Origin: JANRIZ01 sp033764445
GTDB lineage: Bacteria; Verrucomicrobiota; Verrucomicrobiia; JAWXBN01
Assembly: GCA_033764445.1 (NCBI GenBank)
Contig: JANRIZ010000046.1
Coordinates: 1 to 25,217, forward strand
DNA length: 25,217 bases
Reading direction: 5' to 3'
The notes below the pieces were generated by a model. That model saw nothing but the letters and a program-made list of their open reading frames with translations, had not been told where the DNA came from and searched no databases. Position 1 is the first letter of the stretch. Each line of letters opens with the position of its first letter. Shown piece by piece: positions 16,520 to 24,097 of the stretch. A program made the translations under genes and the position numbers.

Positions 16520-16882
16520 ATGAAAGTCAAACTTGTCAAAGAATTCGGTTTTGAAGCCGCCCAAACGCTGCCCAGTGCGCCCGAGGGTCACAAATGCCGC
16601 CAGATGCACGGGCACAGTTTCCGCGTGGAAATCGCCGTCGAGGGCGAGGTGGACCCGCAGACGGGCTGGTTCTACGACCACGCGGAGATCACCCGCGCCA
16701 TGAAGCCGCTGGTGGACCAGATGGACCACGCCTACCTCAACGAAATCCCGGGGCTGGAAAATCCGACCATCGAGCTGATGGCGGACTGGCTGTGGAAAAA
16801 GCTCGCCCCCCAGCTTCCGGGCCTCTGCCAGATCGTCATTCACGAAACGCCCACGGCCCGCTGCGTGTACGAGGGAAAATGA
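16520..16882 (+). CDS. queD: 6-carboxytetrahydropterin synthase-like protein (QueD family)
   Basis: QueD makes 6-carboxytetrahydropterin from dihydroneopterin triphosphate in the 7-deazaguanine (queuosine) pathway. The protein is 120 aa, the family's usual length. Conserved elements are CRQMHGHSF (Cys26 as catalytic Cys, His30 and His32 as zinc ligands), TGWFYDHAEI, MDHAYLNEIPGLENPT (Asp69-His70) and the late Glu109 in HETPT. One oddity is clear: the family's first zinc His, normally in FEAAH, is Gln15 here (FEAAQTLP, codon CAA). The start at 16520 gives MKVKLVKEF; a much longer open frame upstream is a shadow of the luxC-like gene. It lies 58 bp downstream of that gene on the same strand. 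No other queuosine gene is in the window. Confidence 0.9.
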   Translation: MKVKLVKEFGFEAAQTLPSAPEGHKCRQMHGHSFRVEIAVEGEVDPQTGWFYDHAEITRAMKPLVDQMDHAYLNEIPGLENPTIELMADWLWKKLAPQLPGLCQIVIHETPTARCVYEGK

Positions 16883-16966
16883 AGGACCGATTGAATGGCC
16901 ACAACGGGAAGCAAACAGTGAACGGTCAGAGATCGGGCGCGGGTGGATGCCACCATTCCGTCCGCG

Positions 16967-17746
16967 TCACACCTTCGGACTGAGCTTGCGATAGACAATC
17001 GCCCACAGGCCGATGACAAATCCGGTGGCGAAGGCGGAGCCGACCACGAGGACAAGGGCGCCCAGAAAAACAATGACGGCGGAAACAACCACCAACAGCG
17101 CGATGGCCACAAGATGTTTTTGGGCCAGGGAGACCGATTCCCCGAGGGCGGCAAAGGCATCCATCCGGCGGTCCGCCACCAGCGGCGCCCAGAATCCGAG
17201 CAGGGCCAGCGGCAGGATGAGGATTCCCAGCAGGGAGACAATCAGACTGATCAGGGCCCACATCAGCCATTTTTCAAACCGGGCGATATCTGTAAAAAGC
17301 CGGTCCACTTTTACGTCTCCGCCATCGACCGCAGGGAGAACGGCCTTGAAGGAACCCACCCAGAGCAGGCCGCCCAGCAGGAGGCCGATGAGGCTGCCGA
17401 CAAGCGGAAAGAAATAATTGAGCACCATGAGAACCGTGTACACGAAACCAATGACCGAAAGGTTGAGCCAGTGGGTTTTGTAAAGTTCGGCGGATTGGCG
17501 GAGGACTGTCGGGATGGAGAAGTCGTCATCGGTCAGATCGATATTCAGCGGGGTTTTGCGGGCAAAAATATCCGCGTACTCACTGATGACCTCCGGCACA
17601 TCGGATGCCGGCTTCCATTCCGGCATGCCCTCGGACCAGACGAGCGTCGTCCGGGAGATGACGCCCTGATGGATCATCGTCCGGATATCCGAGGCACTGA
17701 CCGGTCCGGTCTGTTTTCCCGCTTCGCTGATGAACCACTGTTTCAT
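16967..17746 (-). CDS. GYF_2-domain integral membrane protein, paralogue 2
   Basis: This 259-aa membrane protein has an N-terminal GYF_2-like domain (about 1-50: MKQWFISEAGKQTGPVSAS then VWSEGMPEWKPA). A short linker and four or more hydrophobic helices follow (about 95-250, e.g. WLNLSVIGFVYTVLMVLNYFF and LLGILILPLALLGFWAPL). GYF_2 domains are thought to mediate protein contacts. The membrane part resembles DUF975/glycerophosphodiester-phosphodiesterase membrane-domain families, but I cannot assign a function. The upstream gene encodes a close paralogue, 18 bp away, so this is a tandem duplication in one operon. The gene converges on queD, with 84 bp between the stops. Confidence 0.82.
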   Translation of the reverse strand: MKQWFISEAGKQTGPVSASDIRTMIHQGVISRTTLVWSEGMPEWKPASDVPEVISEYADIFARKTPLNIDLTDDDFSIPTVLRQSAELYKTHWLNLSVIGFVYTVLMVLNYFFPLVGSLIGLLLGGLLWVGSFKAVLPAVDGGDVKVDRLFTDIARFEKWLMWALISLIVSLLGILILPLALLGFWAPLVADRRMDAFAALGESVSLAQKHLVAIALLVVVSAVIVFLGALVLVVGSAFATGFVIGLWAIVYRKLSPKV

Positions 17747-17764
17747 GGGTCATGAAAAGGAGGG

Positions 17765-18619
17765 TCAGCCAACCGTGCTGGAGGGGGGAACCAGTCTCCG
17801 GTACACAATGGCCCACATCGTGTACACAAGGGCGGTGGCGGGGTAAATCCCGATGAAGAGACAAAGCAGTCCGACAAAAAGGATCAGGAAGCTGACCAGC
17901 AACAGGACCAGCAACGGGACCAGATGGGGCTTGGCAATGGTGAGGGAATCCCCCAGGGACGCAAAATCCTTGGAGCGTCCGTCCACGACAAGCAGGGCCC
18001 AGAATCCAAACAGGGCCTGCACGATCATTCCCGGAACGACCAGGAAAAGGAAGCCGATCACAGACATGATGCCGATGACAAGGTACACGAGCCCGGTCAT
18101 CAGGATGTTTTTGAAGTCGCCAATGTCCTTGAACATGTCCCCGATCTCGGGGGTTCTCCCGTCCACGGCCGAGAGAATGACCTTCCAGACTCCCACGGTC
18201 ATGAAACCGCCCACGAGCCAACAGGCGATCCATCCCAAAACGGGAATCCCGACAGCCGCCGAAACGATCACCCCGTACACGAGGGTGGTGAGGGTGAGCA
18301 TCAGCCAGTGGACTTTGAAGATTTCGAGCGCGGCATTAAACACGGAGCCCGGGGAGAGGTCCACGGGGCCACTCGTGGTGGAAATGCCCTTCGGGGCGTA
18401 GGCCATGGGATTGTAGGGAGGCAGCCCCGCGTCGGGGGTCGTCGGTGTGGGGGGCGCGGAAAGCTCCGTCACGGTATTGATCGCCTTCCAGTCGCCCATT
18501 CCCTCGCACCAGACGAGGGTATCGGCGGGGACTTCCCCGGCGCGGACCTTGATTTGAAGTTCCGTATCCGTCACAGGCCCGGCCTGCGCGCCATCCTTGA
18601 CATAGTACCATTGTTTCAT
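17765..18619 (-). CDS. GYF_2-domain integral membrane protein, paralogue 1
   Basis: This is a 284-aa paralogue of the following gene. The GYF_2-like domain is at residues 1-50 (MKQWYYVKDGAQAGPV and TLVWCEGMGDWKAI). A Pro-rich linker follows (APPTPTTPDAGLPPYNP), then several membrane helices separated by a conserved block, GVWKVILSAVDGRTPEIGDM, whose counterpart in paralogue 2 is SFKAVLPAVDGGDVKVDRL. The shared start, MKQW, supports 18619. The open frame to 18814 would add 65 residues with no counterpart in the paralogue and was rejected. Its cellular role is unknown; the topology suggests an inner-membrane protein with the GYF domain in the cytoplasm. Confidence 0.85.
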   Translation of the reverse strand: MKQWYYVKDGAQAGPVTDTELQIKVRAGEVPADTLVWCEGMGDWKAINTVTELSAPPTPTTPDAGLPPYNPMAYAPKGISTTSGPVDLSPGSVFNAALEIFKVHWLMLTLTTLVYGVIVSAAVGIPVLGWIACWLVGGFMTVGVWKVILSAVDGRTPEIGDMFKDIGDFKNILMTGLVYLVIGIMSVIGFLFLVVPGMIVQALFGFWALLVVDGRSKDFASLGDSLTIAKPHLVPLLVLLLVSFLILFVGLLCLFIGIYPATALVYTMWAIVYRRLVPPSSTVG

Positions 18620-18794
18620 AGGGGCATTGAAAGGTGATTGTGTGTGAGGGGAAGGTGAGGTCACCAGTATCCTGAATGGATTTCCCAAAAGCAAGTCCGC
18701 AAAACCTGAAGCACCAAATGGGTTTTCGGTTCCCGGTTGTTGGTTGGACGTGCGGGAATTTTTCTGCAGGGCGAACGGCCTCGTCGCCCCATCT

Positions 18795-19208
18795 CTAAAA
18801 CAGCTCGCCGTCACGGAAAAAGCGCTTCAGCTCGGCCTGGGCGCTTTCGACGGAGTCCGATCCGTGCAGGACGTTGACCATCACATCCACGCCAAAGTCG
18901 CCACGGATGGTTCCCTTGGCGGCTTTTTTGGAGTCGGTGGGCCCCATCATCTCGCGGCCCCGGGCCACGGCGTTTTCGCCCTCCAGCGCCAGGGCCACCA
19001 CGCGGTCGGAGGCCATGAAGTTCTCGATCTCGGGATAAAAGGGTTTGTCCGTCAGGTGCGCATAATGCTCGCGCAATATGGCACTGGTCAGCTTCATCAT
19101 CTTCAGGCCGCGGATGCTGAACCCGGCGGCCTCAAAGCGGCGGATGACCTCGCCGACAAGTTTTTTTTGGACCCCGTCGGGTTTGACCAGAATCAATGTC
19201 GTTTCCAT
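18795..19208 (-). CDS. ndk: Nucleoside diphosphate kinase
   Basis: This enzyme moves the gamma-phosphate from ATP to nucleoside diphosphates through a phosphohistidine, balancing NTP pools. It is 137 aa, close to the usual 140. The N-terminus METTLILVKPDGV is the family's beta-1 strand with the invariant KPDGV. The active His is His115 in NVLHGSDS. The GTIRGDFGV block is also present. The start at 19208 fits this N-terminus exactly; the frame extends six codons further without support. No Shine-Dalgarno sequence is visible. It is divergent from the lipoprotein gene, 78 bp away. Confidence 0.97.
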   Translation of the reverse strand: METTLILVKPDGVQKKLVGEVIRRFEAAGFSIRGLKMMKLTSAILREHYAHLTDKPFYPEIENFMASDRVVALALEGENAVARGREMMGPTDSKKAAKGTIRGDFGVDVMVNVLHGSDSVESAQAELKRFFRDGELF

Positions 19209-19286
19209 GGGCGGCGACCATAACAATTTTGTGACGGATGAAAAGGGAATTTACGCGCTGACAACCCGCGTGTATCGTTTGCCCCC

Positions 19287-19838
19287 ATGAAGTCCCCCCA
19301 GATTCCCCTCCTTTTTTTGGTCTCCCTGGCAGCATTCTCCACCCTGTGGGTCTCCTGCGGCAAACCCTCGGTCGATGTGAAAATCCCCCAGAACCTGATT
19401 CTGGAACGGGTGGACAAAAAATTTCCCATGACTGTCAACAAGGGTCTCTACACGCTCGAAATCCTCAATCCGAAGGTCGAACTCAACGGCAGAACCGGAC
19501 GCATCGACATTGAGGCGGATACGGTCACACGCGTCTTCGGCCTGGTCCCGGTCTCGGGCCGGGTGCTGGCGGATGCCTCGGTGGAATTCCGTGCGGGGCC
19601 GGGCACCATCCACATCACCGATCTGAAGGTCCGTGACTACGAACTGGGCGACGGGGCCAAACCGGATGGCAAAAAGGAGGAGGTGATGGGGTTTCTGGCC
19701 GATTCGATTGCCGGTTCCCTCAACGGACTGGAAGTCTACCAGCTCGACAGCAGGGACCGGCTTGAAAAACTGGCGAAGTCCCACCTCAAAAAAATCCGGG
19801 TCTCCGACAAGGCCGTGGTCGTCACGCTGGGATTGTAG
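19287..19838 (+). CDS. Predicted lipoprotein, DUF1439/YceB-like
   Basis: This 183-aa secreted protein has a hydrophobic N-terminus (PLLFLVSLAAFSTLW) ending at VSCGK, a plausible but imperfect lipobox with lipidated Cys24. The mature part alternates strands of the form VDVKIPQNLI, YTLEILNPKVELNGRTGRIDIEAD and TIHITDLKV. A C-terminal helix and ending KIRVSDKAVVVTLGL follow. The overall order resembles E. coli YceB and the DUF1439 family, whose function is not established. The start at 19287 is the only Met giving a signal sequence. It is divergent from ndk. Confidence 0.72.
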   Translation: MKSPQIPLLFLVSLAAFSTLWVSCGKPSVDVKIPQNLILERVDKKFPMTVNKGLYTLEILNPKVELNGRTGRIDIEADTVTRVFGLVPVSGRVLADASVEFRAGPGTIHITDLKVRDYELGDGAKPDGKKEEVMGFLADSIAGSLNGLEVYQLDSRDRLEKLAKSHLKKIRVSDKAVVVTLGL

Positions 19839-19883
19839 CATTTCCCACTGTCCCCTTTTCGGCCTCCGCGTTTCAATCCTTCC

Positions 19884-20040
19884 CTAGACCTCAAACGGCC
19901 ACCATTCGGGGTTGGGCGGCACAAAAAGTCCCTGCTCGATGGCCACGGAATACAAAACGCCGAACGTGGGTCCGAACGATCCTTTTGGCTCCGTTTTCCC
20001 GCACCACCTCACGCAGAGGTTCAACCACGGATATGCGGAC
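19884..20040 (-). pseudogene. Decayed 3' end of an unidentified gene, next to the IS630 element
   Basis: Read on the minus strand, this gap encodes a protein-like C-terminus, GSFGPTFGVLYSVAIEQGLF then VPPNPEWWPFEV and a TAG stop (19886-19884). Further upstream the protein-like text switches frame (VVEPLREVVRENGAK) at a run of four A residues (plus-strand tttt near 19984-19987). Removing one A would join the two. In the present sequence the gene is frameshifted and its 5' part is missing at the IS boundary. I do not recognise the family. A sequencing error in the homopolymer could explain the frameshift but not the missing start. Confidence 0.4.
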
Positions 20041-20042
20041 TA

Positions 20043-20067
20043 GAGCATTTTAAATAAAGTTATAGCC
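20043..20067 (+). repeat. IS630 left terminal inverted repeat
   Basis: This left end begins GAGCATTTTAAATAAAG and is identical, as reverse complement, to 21019-21043. It is AT-rich and directly follows the TA target dinucleotide. Confidence 0.92.
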
Positions 20068-20098
20068 ATATGTAGGGGTGTGTGATAGAGTGGGAGGC

Positions 20099-20566
20099 AT
20101 GAAAACGCTGTCATTGGATTTGAGAGAACGGATTGTGGTTGCCTATGATAATGATGAGGGAACGCGGGAGGAGATCGCCCATCGTTTCAAGGTATCTCTT
20201 GGGATGGTCAAAAAGCTGCTTCAACAGCGACGGAGGATCGGGGAGATTGGTGACCAGTACCATCGGTGTGGACGCAAGCCGGTGATTTTGGACCATCATC
20301 GTCAACAGTTGCGTCATCTTTTGGCCAAAACCCCTGATCTGACATTGATGGAAATGCGCAAGGCCTTGGGATTAAGTTGCACGCTGCCGGCCTTGCACTA
20401 CGCACTCGTGGATTTGAACCTGACATATAAAAAAAGACTCTCCGGGCCAGTGAGCAAGACCGGCCCGACGTCCTCCAAGCCCGCAAGCTCTGGAAAAAGC
20501 GTCAAAGCTCCATGGACCCGGCCCGGTTGGTCTTCATTGACGAATCGGCGGCCAAAACAAACATGA
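20099..20566 (+). CDS. IS630 transposase, N-terminal ORF (helix-turn-helix)
   Basis: This is the first part of the IS630 transposase, 155 aa when read without frameshift. It holds the DNA-binding domain: MKTLSLDLRERIVVAYDN, the helix-turn-helix EEIAHRFKVSLGMVKKLLQ, and the second helical domain TLMEMRKALGLSCTLPAL. True homology ends at about residue 112. At 20429-20435 there are seven A residues (codons AAA AAA A). A -1 shift here continues as KTLRASEQDRPDVLQARKLW, which is classic IS630 text, whereas the zero frame runs on as Ser/Pro-rich nonsense to 20566. The start at 20099 is preceded by GGGAGG at very short spacing. The full fusion would be about 312 aa. Confidence 0.85.
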   Translation: MKTLSLDLRERIVVAYDNDEGTREEIAHRFKVSLGMVKKLLQQRRRIGEIGDQYHRCGRKPVILDHHRQQLRHLLAKTPDLTLMEMRKALGLSCTLPALHYALVDLNLTYKKRLSGPVSKTGPTSSKPASSGKSVKAPWTRPGWSSLTNRRPKQT

Positions 20567-21036
20567 CCCGGCTCAGGGGGCGTTCCCCCCGGGGAGAGCG
20601 ATTGCTGTCGAGCTGTCCCCATGGTCATTGGCAAACCACGACCATGATCTCGGCCATTCGCTGGGATGGAAGCACCGCTTCCATGGCGATTGAAGGGGCC
20701 ACTGATACCGCTGTGTTTGGAGCATACGTGCAGGAAGTGCTCTGTCCGAGCCTCAAAAAAGGGGATATTGTGGTCATGGATAATCTCAGTCCCCACAAAC
20801 AGGAGGCCATTATCACCTTCATCGAAGCCGCAGGGGCCACTGTCTGCTTCCTCCCCCCTTACTCTCCAGACCTCAATCCCATCGAAAAGATGTGGAGCAA
20901 AGTCAAAAACTCTCTGCGCACCCAGGCCGCCAGAACCTATGAGGACCTCCTAAAAGCCATCTCCGTATCCTTAACCCAAGTCACCGCTGAGGACGCCCGT
21001 AATTGGTTTGCCTCGTGTGGCTATAACTTTATTTAA
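20434..21036 (+). CDS. IS630 transposase, catalytic DDE part, reached by -1 frameshift
   Basis: This is the catalytic domain of the IS630 transposase, in the -1 frame relative to the first ORF. If translated alone it could begin at the ATG at 20512 (174 aa), but the family text extends upstream to the A7 run, so I give the frameshift junction as the beginning. In numbering from 20512 the triad is Asp10 (LVFIDES), Asp90 (VVMDNLSPHK) and Glu125 (PDLNPIEKMW), a DD34E spacing. The stop codon at 21034-21036 lies inside the right terminal repeat, as is common in compact elements. All catalytic residues are present, so the element may be active if frameshifting occurs. Confidence 0.88.
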   Translation, partial: KTLRASEQDRPDVLQARKLWKKRQSSMDPARLVFIDESAAKTNMTRLRGRSPRGERLLSSCPHGHWQTTTMISAIRWDGSTASMAIEGATDTAVFGAYVQEVLCPSLKKGDIVVMDNLSPHKQEAIITFIEAAGATVCFLPPYSPDLNPIEKMWSKVKNSLRTQAARTYEDLLKAISVSLTQVTAEDARNWFASCGYNFI

Positions 21037-21043
21037 AATGCTC
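21019..21043 (-). repeat. IS630 right terminal inverted repeat
   Basis: This right end is the perfect reverse complement of 20043-20067. It contains the transposase stop codon and is followed by the duplicated TA. Confidence 0.92.
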
Positions 21044-21098
21044 TAGTCCCGGATGGCTTGGATATCTGATTCTTTGCAACTCTGTGTGAGTCTCGACC

Positions 21099-22169
21099 CT
21101 ACCGAGCGAGAATCTCCTCCTCGGTCACGGCGGAGGTTCCAACTTCCCTCCGCGGTGGCAGGGGTGGCACGTGATAATAGGAGGGGTCTTTTTTCTGAAG
21201 TTCGACAATCGCCAGGACTTCCTTCCACGTCGCCCACAAGCCATGTGTCGCGGGGGGCAGATCGGACTCGATGGCCTTGCGCAGTTTGGGCAGATTGTAA
21301 AAGGGAACAGAGGGATACATGTGGTGCTCGACGTGATACTGCATATTCCAGTACAGGAAGGCCGGCAGCGGTCCGCAGGTGTAGGTGCGGCAGCAGAGCC
21401 GGAAATCATCGCTGTTTTCCATCATGCCCACGTGTTGCGGATACACGCACAGATGCGCGAGCCACGCCCCATAAAACGGGGCCAGGGTCACAATCAACAG
21501 GAGCGGCCACTGACCCGTCACAATAAAGAGGGTCGCCAGCAGGGCGTGGCCGATGAGGACAAACTGCGCCCAATGGCGATGCTGAGCCCGGGTCGCGTCA
21601 TTGGCTGTGCCCAGGATTTTCCGTTCCCAATCCGAAATGTAAATTCCCCGCGCATGGGAGAACAGGGTTTTGAATGTCCCCCACGGGGCGGTGGGATTAA
21701 AGGTAAAGACCGTGATCCAGTGCCACGCCTTCAGAAAAAACGGCAGCACCACTTCGCCGTCGAGATCGGAATGGATCGTGACCTGGTGATGCTTTACATG
21801 GCTCGTGCGGAACCCGACCCAGTTGTGGTAACTCAGAAACGAGTAGAGCTTCAGAAAAAACTCATTCCAGGCCTTGGTCTTGAAAACGGTCTTGTGCGAG
21901 AGTTCATGGATCGGACCCGCCCCGCCAAAAAATGCATAAAATGTTCCATGCACATAAAGGCAGACGATGAAGAGCGGCACCGACCACATCCACGTCTGCG
22001 CGGTGATCTGTCCGGCCACGAGATAGGCAAGGGTTCCTGTCAGCACGGAAAGCCCGAGCTGGAGGAAAACCTGACGGAATCCCTGTGCGTCGCTCTGGCG
22101 CATCAGTTCTTTCATCATGTTTTTATCAATCGGCGAGCGATACCACTGAATGTCCTTTTCGGGGGCCAT
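21099..22169 (-). CDS. Membrane fatty acid desaturase-like protein
   Basis: This 356-aa di-iron membrane oxygenase is of the fatty acid desaturase superfamily, which inserts double bonds or hydroxyls into lipid chains. The three histidine boxes are present: HELSH (88-92), HVKHH (124-128) and HVEHH (279-283). Hydrophobic pairs lie at about 38-80 and 205-240, as expected for four membrane crossings with the iron site in the cytoplasm. The start at 22169 (MAPEKDIQWY) is 14 bp after the dioxygenase stop. An upstream in-frame Met at 22217 would overlap that gene. The exact substrate is unknown; fatty acyl chains and carotenoid rings are both handled by this superfamily. Its partner gene suggests joint lipid or secondary-metabolite modification. 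Confidence 0.88.
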   Translation of the reverse strand: MAPEKDIQWYRSPIDKNMMKELMRQSDAQGFRQVFLQLGLSVLTGTLAYLVAGQITAQTWMWSVPLFIVCLYVHGTFYAFFGGAGPIHELSHKTVFKTKAWNEFFLKLYSFLSYHNWVGFRTSHVKHHQVTIHSDLDGEVVLPFFLKAWHWITVFTFNPTAPWGTFKTLFSHARGIYISDWERKILGTANDATRAQHRHWAQFVLIGHALLATLFIVTGQWPLLLIVTLAPFYGAWLAHLCVYPQHVGMMENSDDFRLCCRTYTCGPLPAFLYWNMQYHVEHHMYPSVPFYNLPKLRKAIESDLPPATHGLWATWKEVLAIVELQKKDPSYYHVPPLPPRREVGTSAVTEEEILAR

Positions 22170-22183
22170 ATATATGCCGGTTA

Positions 22184-23098
22184 TTATTTTTTGACCGCTT
22201 CCTCGGCGGCCTTGCACATGCGCAGGTACACGTTCTGCTCGGCGGACTCGTATCCGCGCCAGGCGTAGTGGTCTTTTCCCGCCACCATCCAGATTTTGCG
22301 GTTGTCCGGGTTCTGGATCATGGGAAAAGGACTCTGCGCATTCATGTAATGGCTCACGAGAACACGGCGATAAATATCGGACCGGTTCTTTTTGCTCCTG
22401 TGCAGAAGGTATCCGTTGAAAAAAACCACTGTTCCCGCCTTCACCTCGACAGGAATCGCCTCGCGGTCGTCAAATCCGAAGGCCTCCGGTGTGGAATCAA
22501 ATTCATCGGGGTTTCCGTGCGGTTTCATGTCGTGGAGCACACCACTGCGGTGGCTTTGGGGAATGACCCACAGGCACCCGTTTTCAATGGTCGCGTCATC
22601 CAGCGCAATCCACGCGCCGATGAGGGAGCGGTCCCGTGTCGGGAGATAATATTCATCCTGATGCCAGGCCTGCCCCTGAAAACCGGGGGGTTTGATAAAG
22701 AGCATCGTCTGCATGCATTTCACGCTGCCATCCCAGTAGGGCATGTGGGCGGCGGTGATTTTGCTGAGGACATCGCAGATTTTCGGGTGACGCATGTATT
22801 TCTCCATCACGGCACTCACATAATGCGGCTGATGAATGCACAACACACGCTTCAGGACCTCCGCATCGCTGGTTTCGGGAGGCAGGACCCTGAGGTTTTC
22901 GCAGGGATATTCCCCACGACAGATCCGCGCGGCGTCCTGACGGATTTCCTCCACCTCGCCGGAGGTGACCAGATTCTCCCGGATCAGATACCCTTCACTG
23001 ACAAAAAACTCCCGCTCCTTGGGGGTGACACCCGCATCCTCCAAGGGTCCGGATTCGGATTGGGTTTTGACGGGGATTTCGGGAGATTGGGTGTTCAT
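22184..23098 (-). CDS. Phytanoyl-CoA dioxygenase (PhyH)-family protein
   Basis: This 304-aa Fe(II)/2-oxoglutarate-dependent oxygenase is of the PhyH family. The facial triad is visible: His146 and Asp148 in AWHQDEYY and the distal His233 in GYLLHRSKKN. Arg244 or Arg245 in DIYRR is the likely 2-oxoglutarate anchor. The text GAWIALDDATIENGCLWVIP is a strong PhyH core motif. The start at 23098 (MNTQSPE) lies inside a longer open frame whose N-terminal part overlaps the AraC gene on the other strand, so it was rejected. It is the first gene of a two-gene operon with the desaturase and is divergent from an AraC regulator (100 bp), a pairing I associate with PVC bacteria. The substrate is unknown. 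Confidence 0.88.
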   Translation of the reverse strand: MNTQSPEIPVKTQSESGPLEDAGVTPKEREFFVSEGYLIRENLVTSGEVEEIRQDAARICRGEYPCENLRVLPPETSDAEVLKRVLCIHQPHYVSAVMEKYMRHPKICDVLSKITAAHMPYWDGSVKCMQTMLFIKPPGFQGQAWHQDEYYLPTRDRSLIGAWIALDDATIENGCLWVIPQSHRSGVLHDMKPHGNPDEFDSTPEAFGFDDREAIPVEVKAGTVVFFNGYLLHRSKKNRSDIYRRVLVSHYMNAQSPFPMIQNPDNRKIWMVAGKDHYAWRGYESAEQNVYLRMCKAAEEAVKK

Positions 23099-23198
23099 GT
23101 GGTGGGCTTTTTGGTGTGGAAAGTGAAATGGATCAATAGGAAGATTAATCGCATGGCTTCTTGAATCAAATGGCTGTTTATGGCAAATACTTGTCCAT
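23099..23198. promoter_or_regulatory. Divergent promoter region between PhyH-like and araC-type genes
   Basis: The 100 bp between the two starts must hold both promoters and probably the binding site of the AraC-type regulator. I see an 8-bp palindrome GATTAATC (23142-23149) and AT-rich text around 23130-23185, but no unambiguous -35/-10 pair and no convincing direct repeat. Confidence 0.4.
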
Positions 23199-24080
23199 AT
23201 GTCGCATGATTTCACTCCACGGTTTCACATGTACGGTTCCTCCGAGGCGGTGTATCCACCCGGGGCCGTGTTGGGTCCGGGTCTTTTCACCGCGTACGAA
23301 TTTGTCTGGATCATCGAGGGAAATGTGACGTGGGAATGTGAGGGGGTGCGTTACGACACGCCACCCGGCACGGTTTTTCTGATGCATCCGGGAACCAACC
23401 AGACATTTTATTGGGACGTGAAAAACCAGAGTCGGCATGCGTTTTTCATGTTTGATATCCGTCGTGGACGGGAACTCTACAACTTCCGCAAAATGCCACG
23501 GACTCTCACCCTGCCGGAGCACGATATCATGCGTCCGCTTTTCGGTCACATTGACTGGCTCTTTCATCAGAAGCCGGCGGGCTGGTTTCAAACGGTCAAT
23601 GCGGCGGTTCACCAGATGCTTTGCGTGTACCAGCATGGGCATCTGCAGGCGGAGCCCGAACGCAAAAGCGGATTCCCCCCGGCGGTCACACGGGCCCTGC
23701 ATTTTGCGCGGGAAAAATGGGAGGGGGGCGTTCTTTCCCCGCCCACGCTGGAGGAGTTGTCCCGCGCCAGCGGCTTGAGCCGTTCCCAAATGCACCGCCT
23801 TTTTGTGAAAACATTCGGCATCGGCCCGCAGGCGGCCATGAGCCAGATGCGGCTCGATCACGCCTCCTCACTTCTGGCGCGGGGGGACATGCCCATCAAG
23901 GATATCGCCACACAGTGCGGCTATGAAAGTCTCTACAGCTTTTCCAAGGCCTTCAAAAAGTTTTTCGAGCTTTCCCCCCGCGAATTCCGCCGCAAATTGC
24001 AGGAGCCGGGTTTCTCCCGTCCCATGCCCTCCCTTCTTCGTTGCCGCGAACTCTCGAGCCTCGTCTGGCGGGAGGATTGA
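23199..24080 (+). CDS. AraC-family transcriptional regulator
   Basis: This 293-aa regulator has an N-terminal cupin-like sensing domain (about 1-120: FVWIIEGNVTWECEGV, DTPPGTVFLMHPGTNQTF) and a C-terminal pair of helix-turn-helix motifs (about 185-270). The first reads LEELSRASGLSRSQMHRLF and the second IKDIATQCGYESLYSFSKAFK, ending in ELSPREFRRK, the classic AraC/XylS signature. It probably controls the divergent PhyH-like/desaturase operon. The start at 23199 (MSHDFTP) is the first Met. It converges with the SRPBCC gene, with only 17 bp between the stops. Confidence 0.93.
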   Translation: MSHDFTPRFHMYGSSEAVYPPGAVLGPGLFTAYEFVWIIEGNVTWECEGVRYDTPPGTVFLMHPGTNQTFYWDVKNQSRHAFFMFDIRRGRELYNFRKMPRTLTLPEHDIMRPLFGHIDWLFHQKPAGWFQTVNAAVHQMLCVYQHGHLQAEPERKSGFPPAVTRALHFAREKWEGGVLSPPTLEELSRASGLSRSQMHRLFVKTFGIGPQAAMSQMRLDHASSLLARGDMPIKDIATQCGYESLYSFSKAFKKFFELSPREFRRKLQEPGFSRPMPSLLRCRELSSLVWRED

Positions 24081-24097
24081 TTCCGGAACAGTGCGCC

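Larger units (their letters stand above)
20041..21045 (+). mobile_element. IS630-family insertion sequence (TA to TA)
   Basis: The element runs from 20043 to 21043 (1001 bp). Its termini are perfect inverted repeats of 25 bp (28 bp when the flanking TA and one further symmetric base are counted). The TA dinucleotides at 20041-20042 and 21044-21045 are the duplicated target, as expected for IS630/mariner transposition. Closing the gap restores the target GGACTAGTCC, itself a palindrome. It carries a two-frame DD34E transposase. Perfect ends suggest recent insertion. It lies between the lipoprotein and the desaturase gene. Confidence 0.93.

Noticed and set aside
16942..16954. GGTGG-ATG-CCACC hairpin as a terminator between queD and the GYF gene
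   Set aside because: The stem is only 5 bp and no U-tract follows on either strand.
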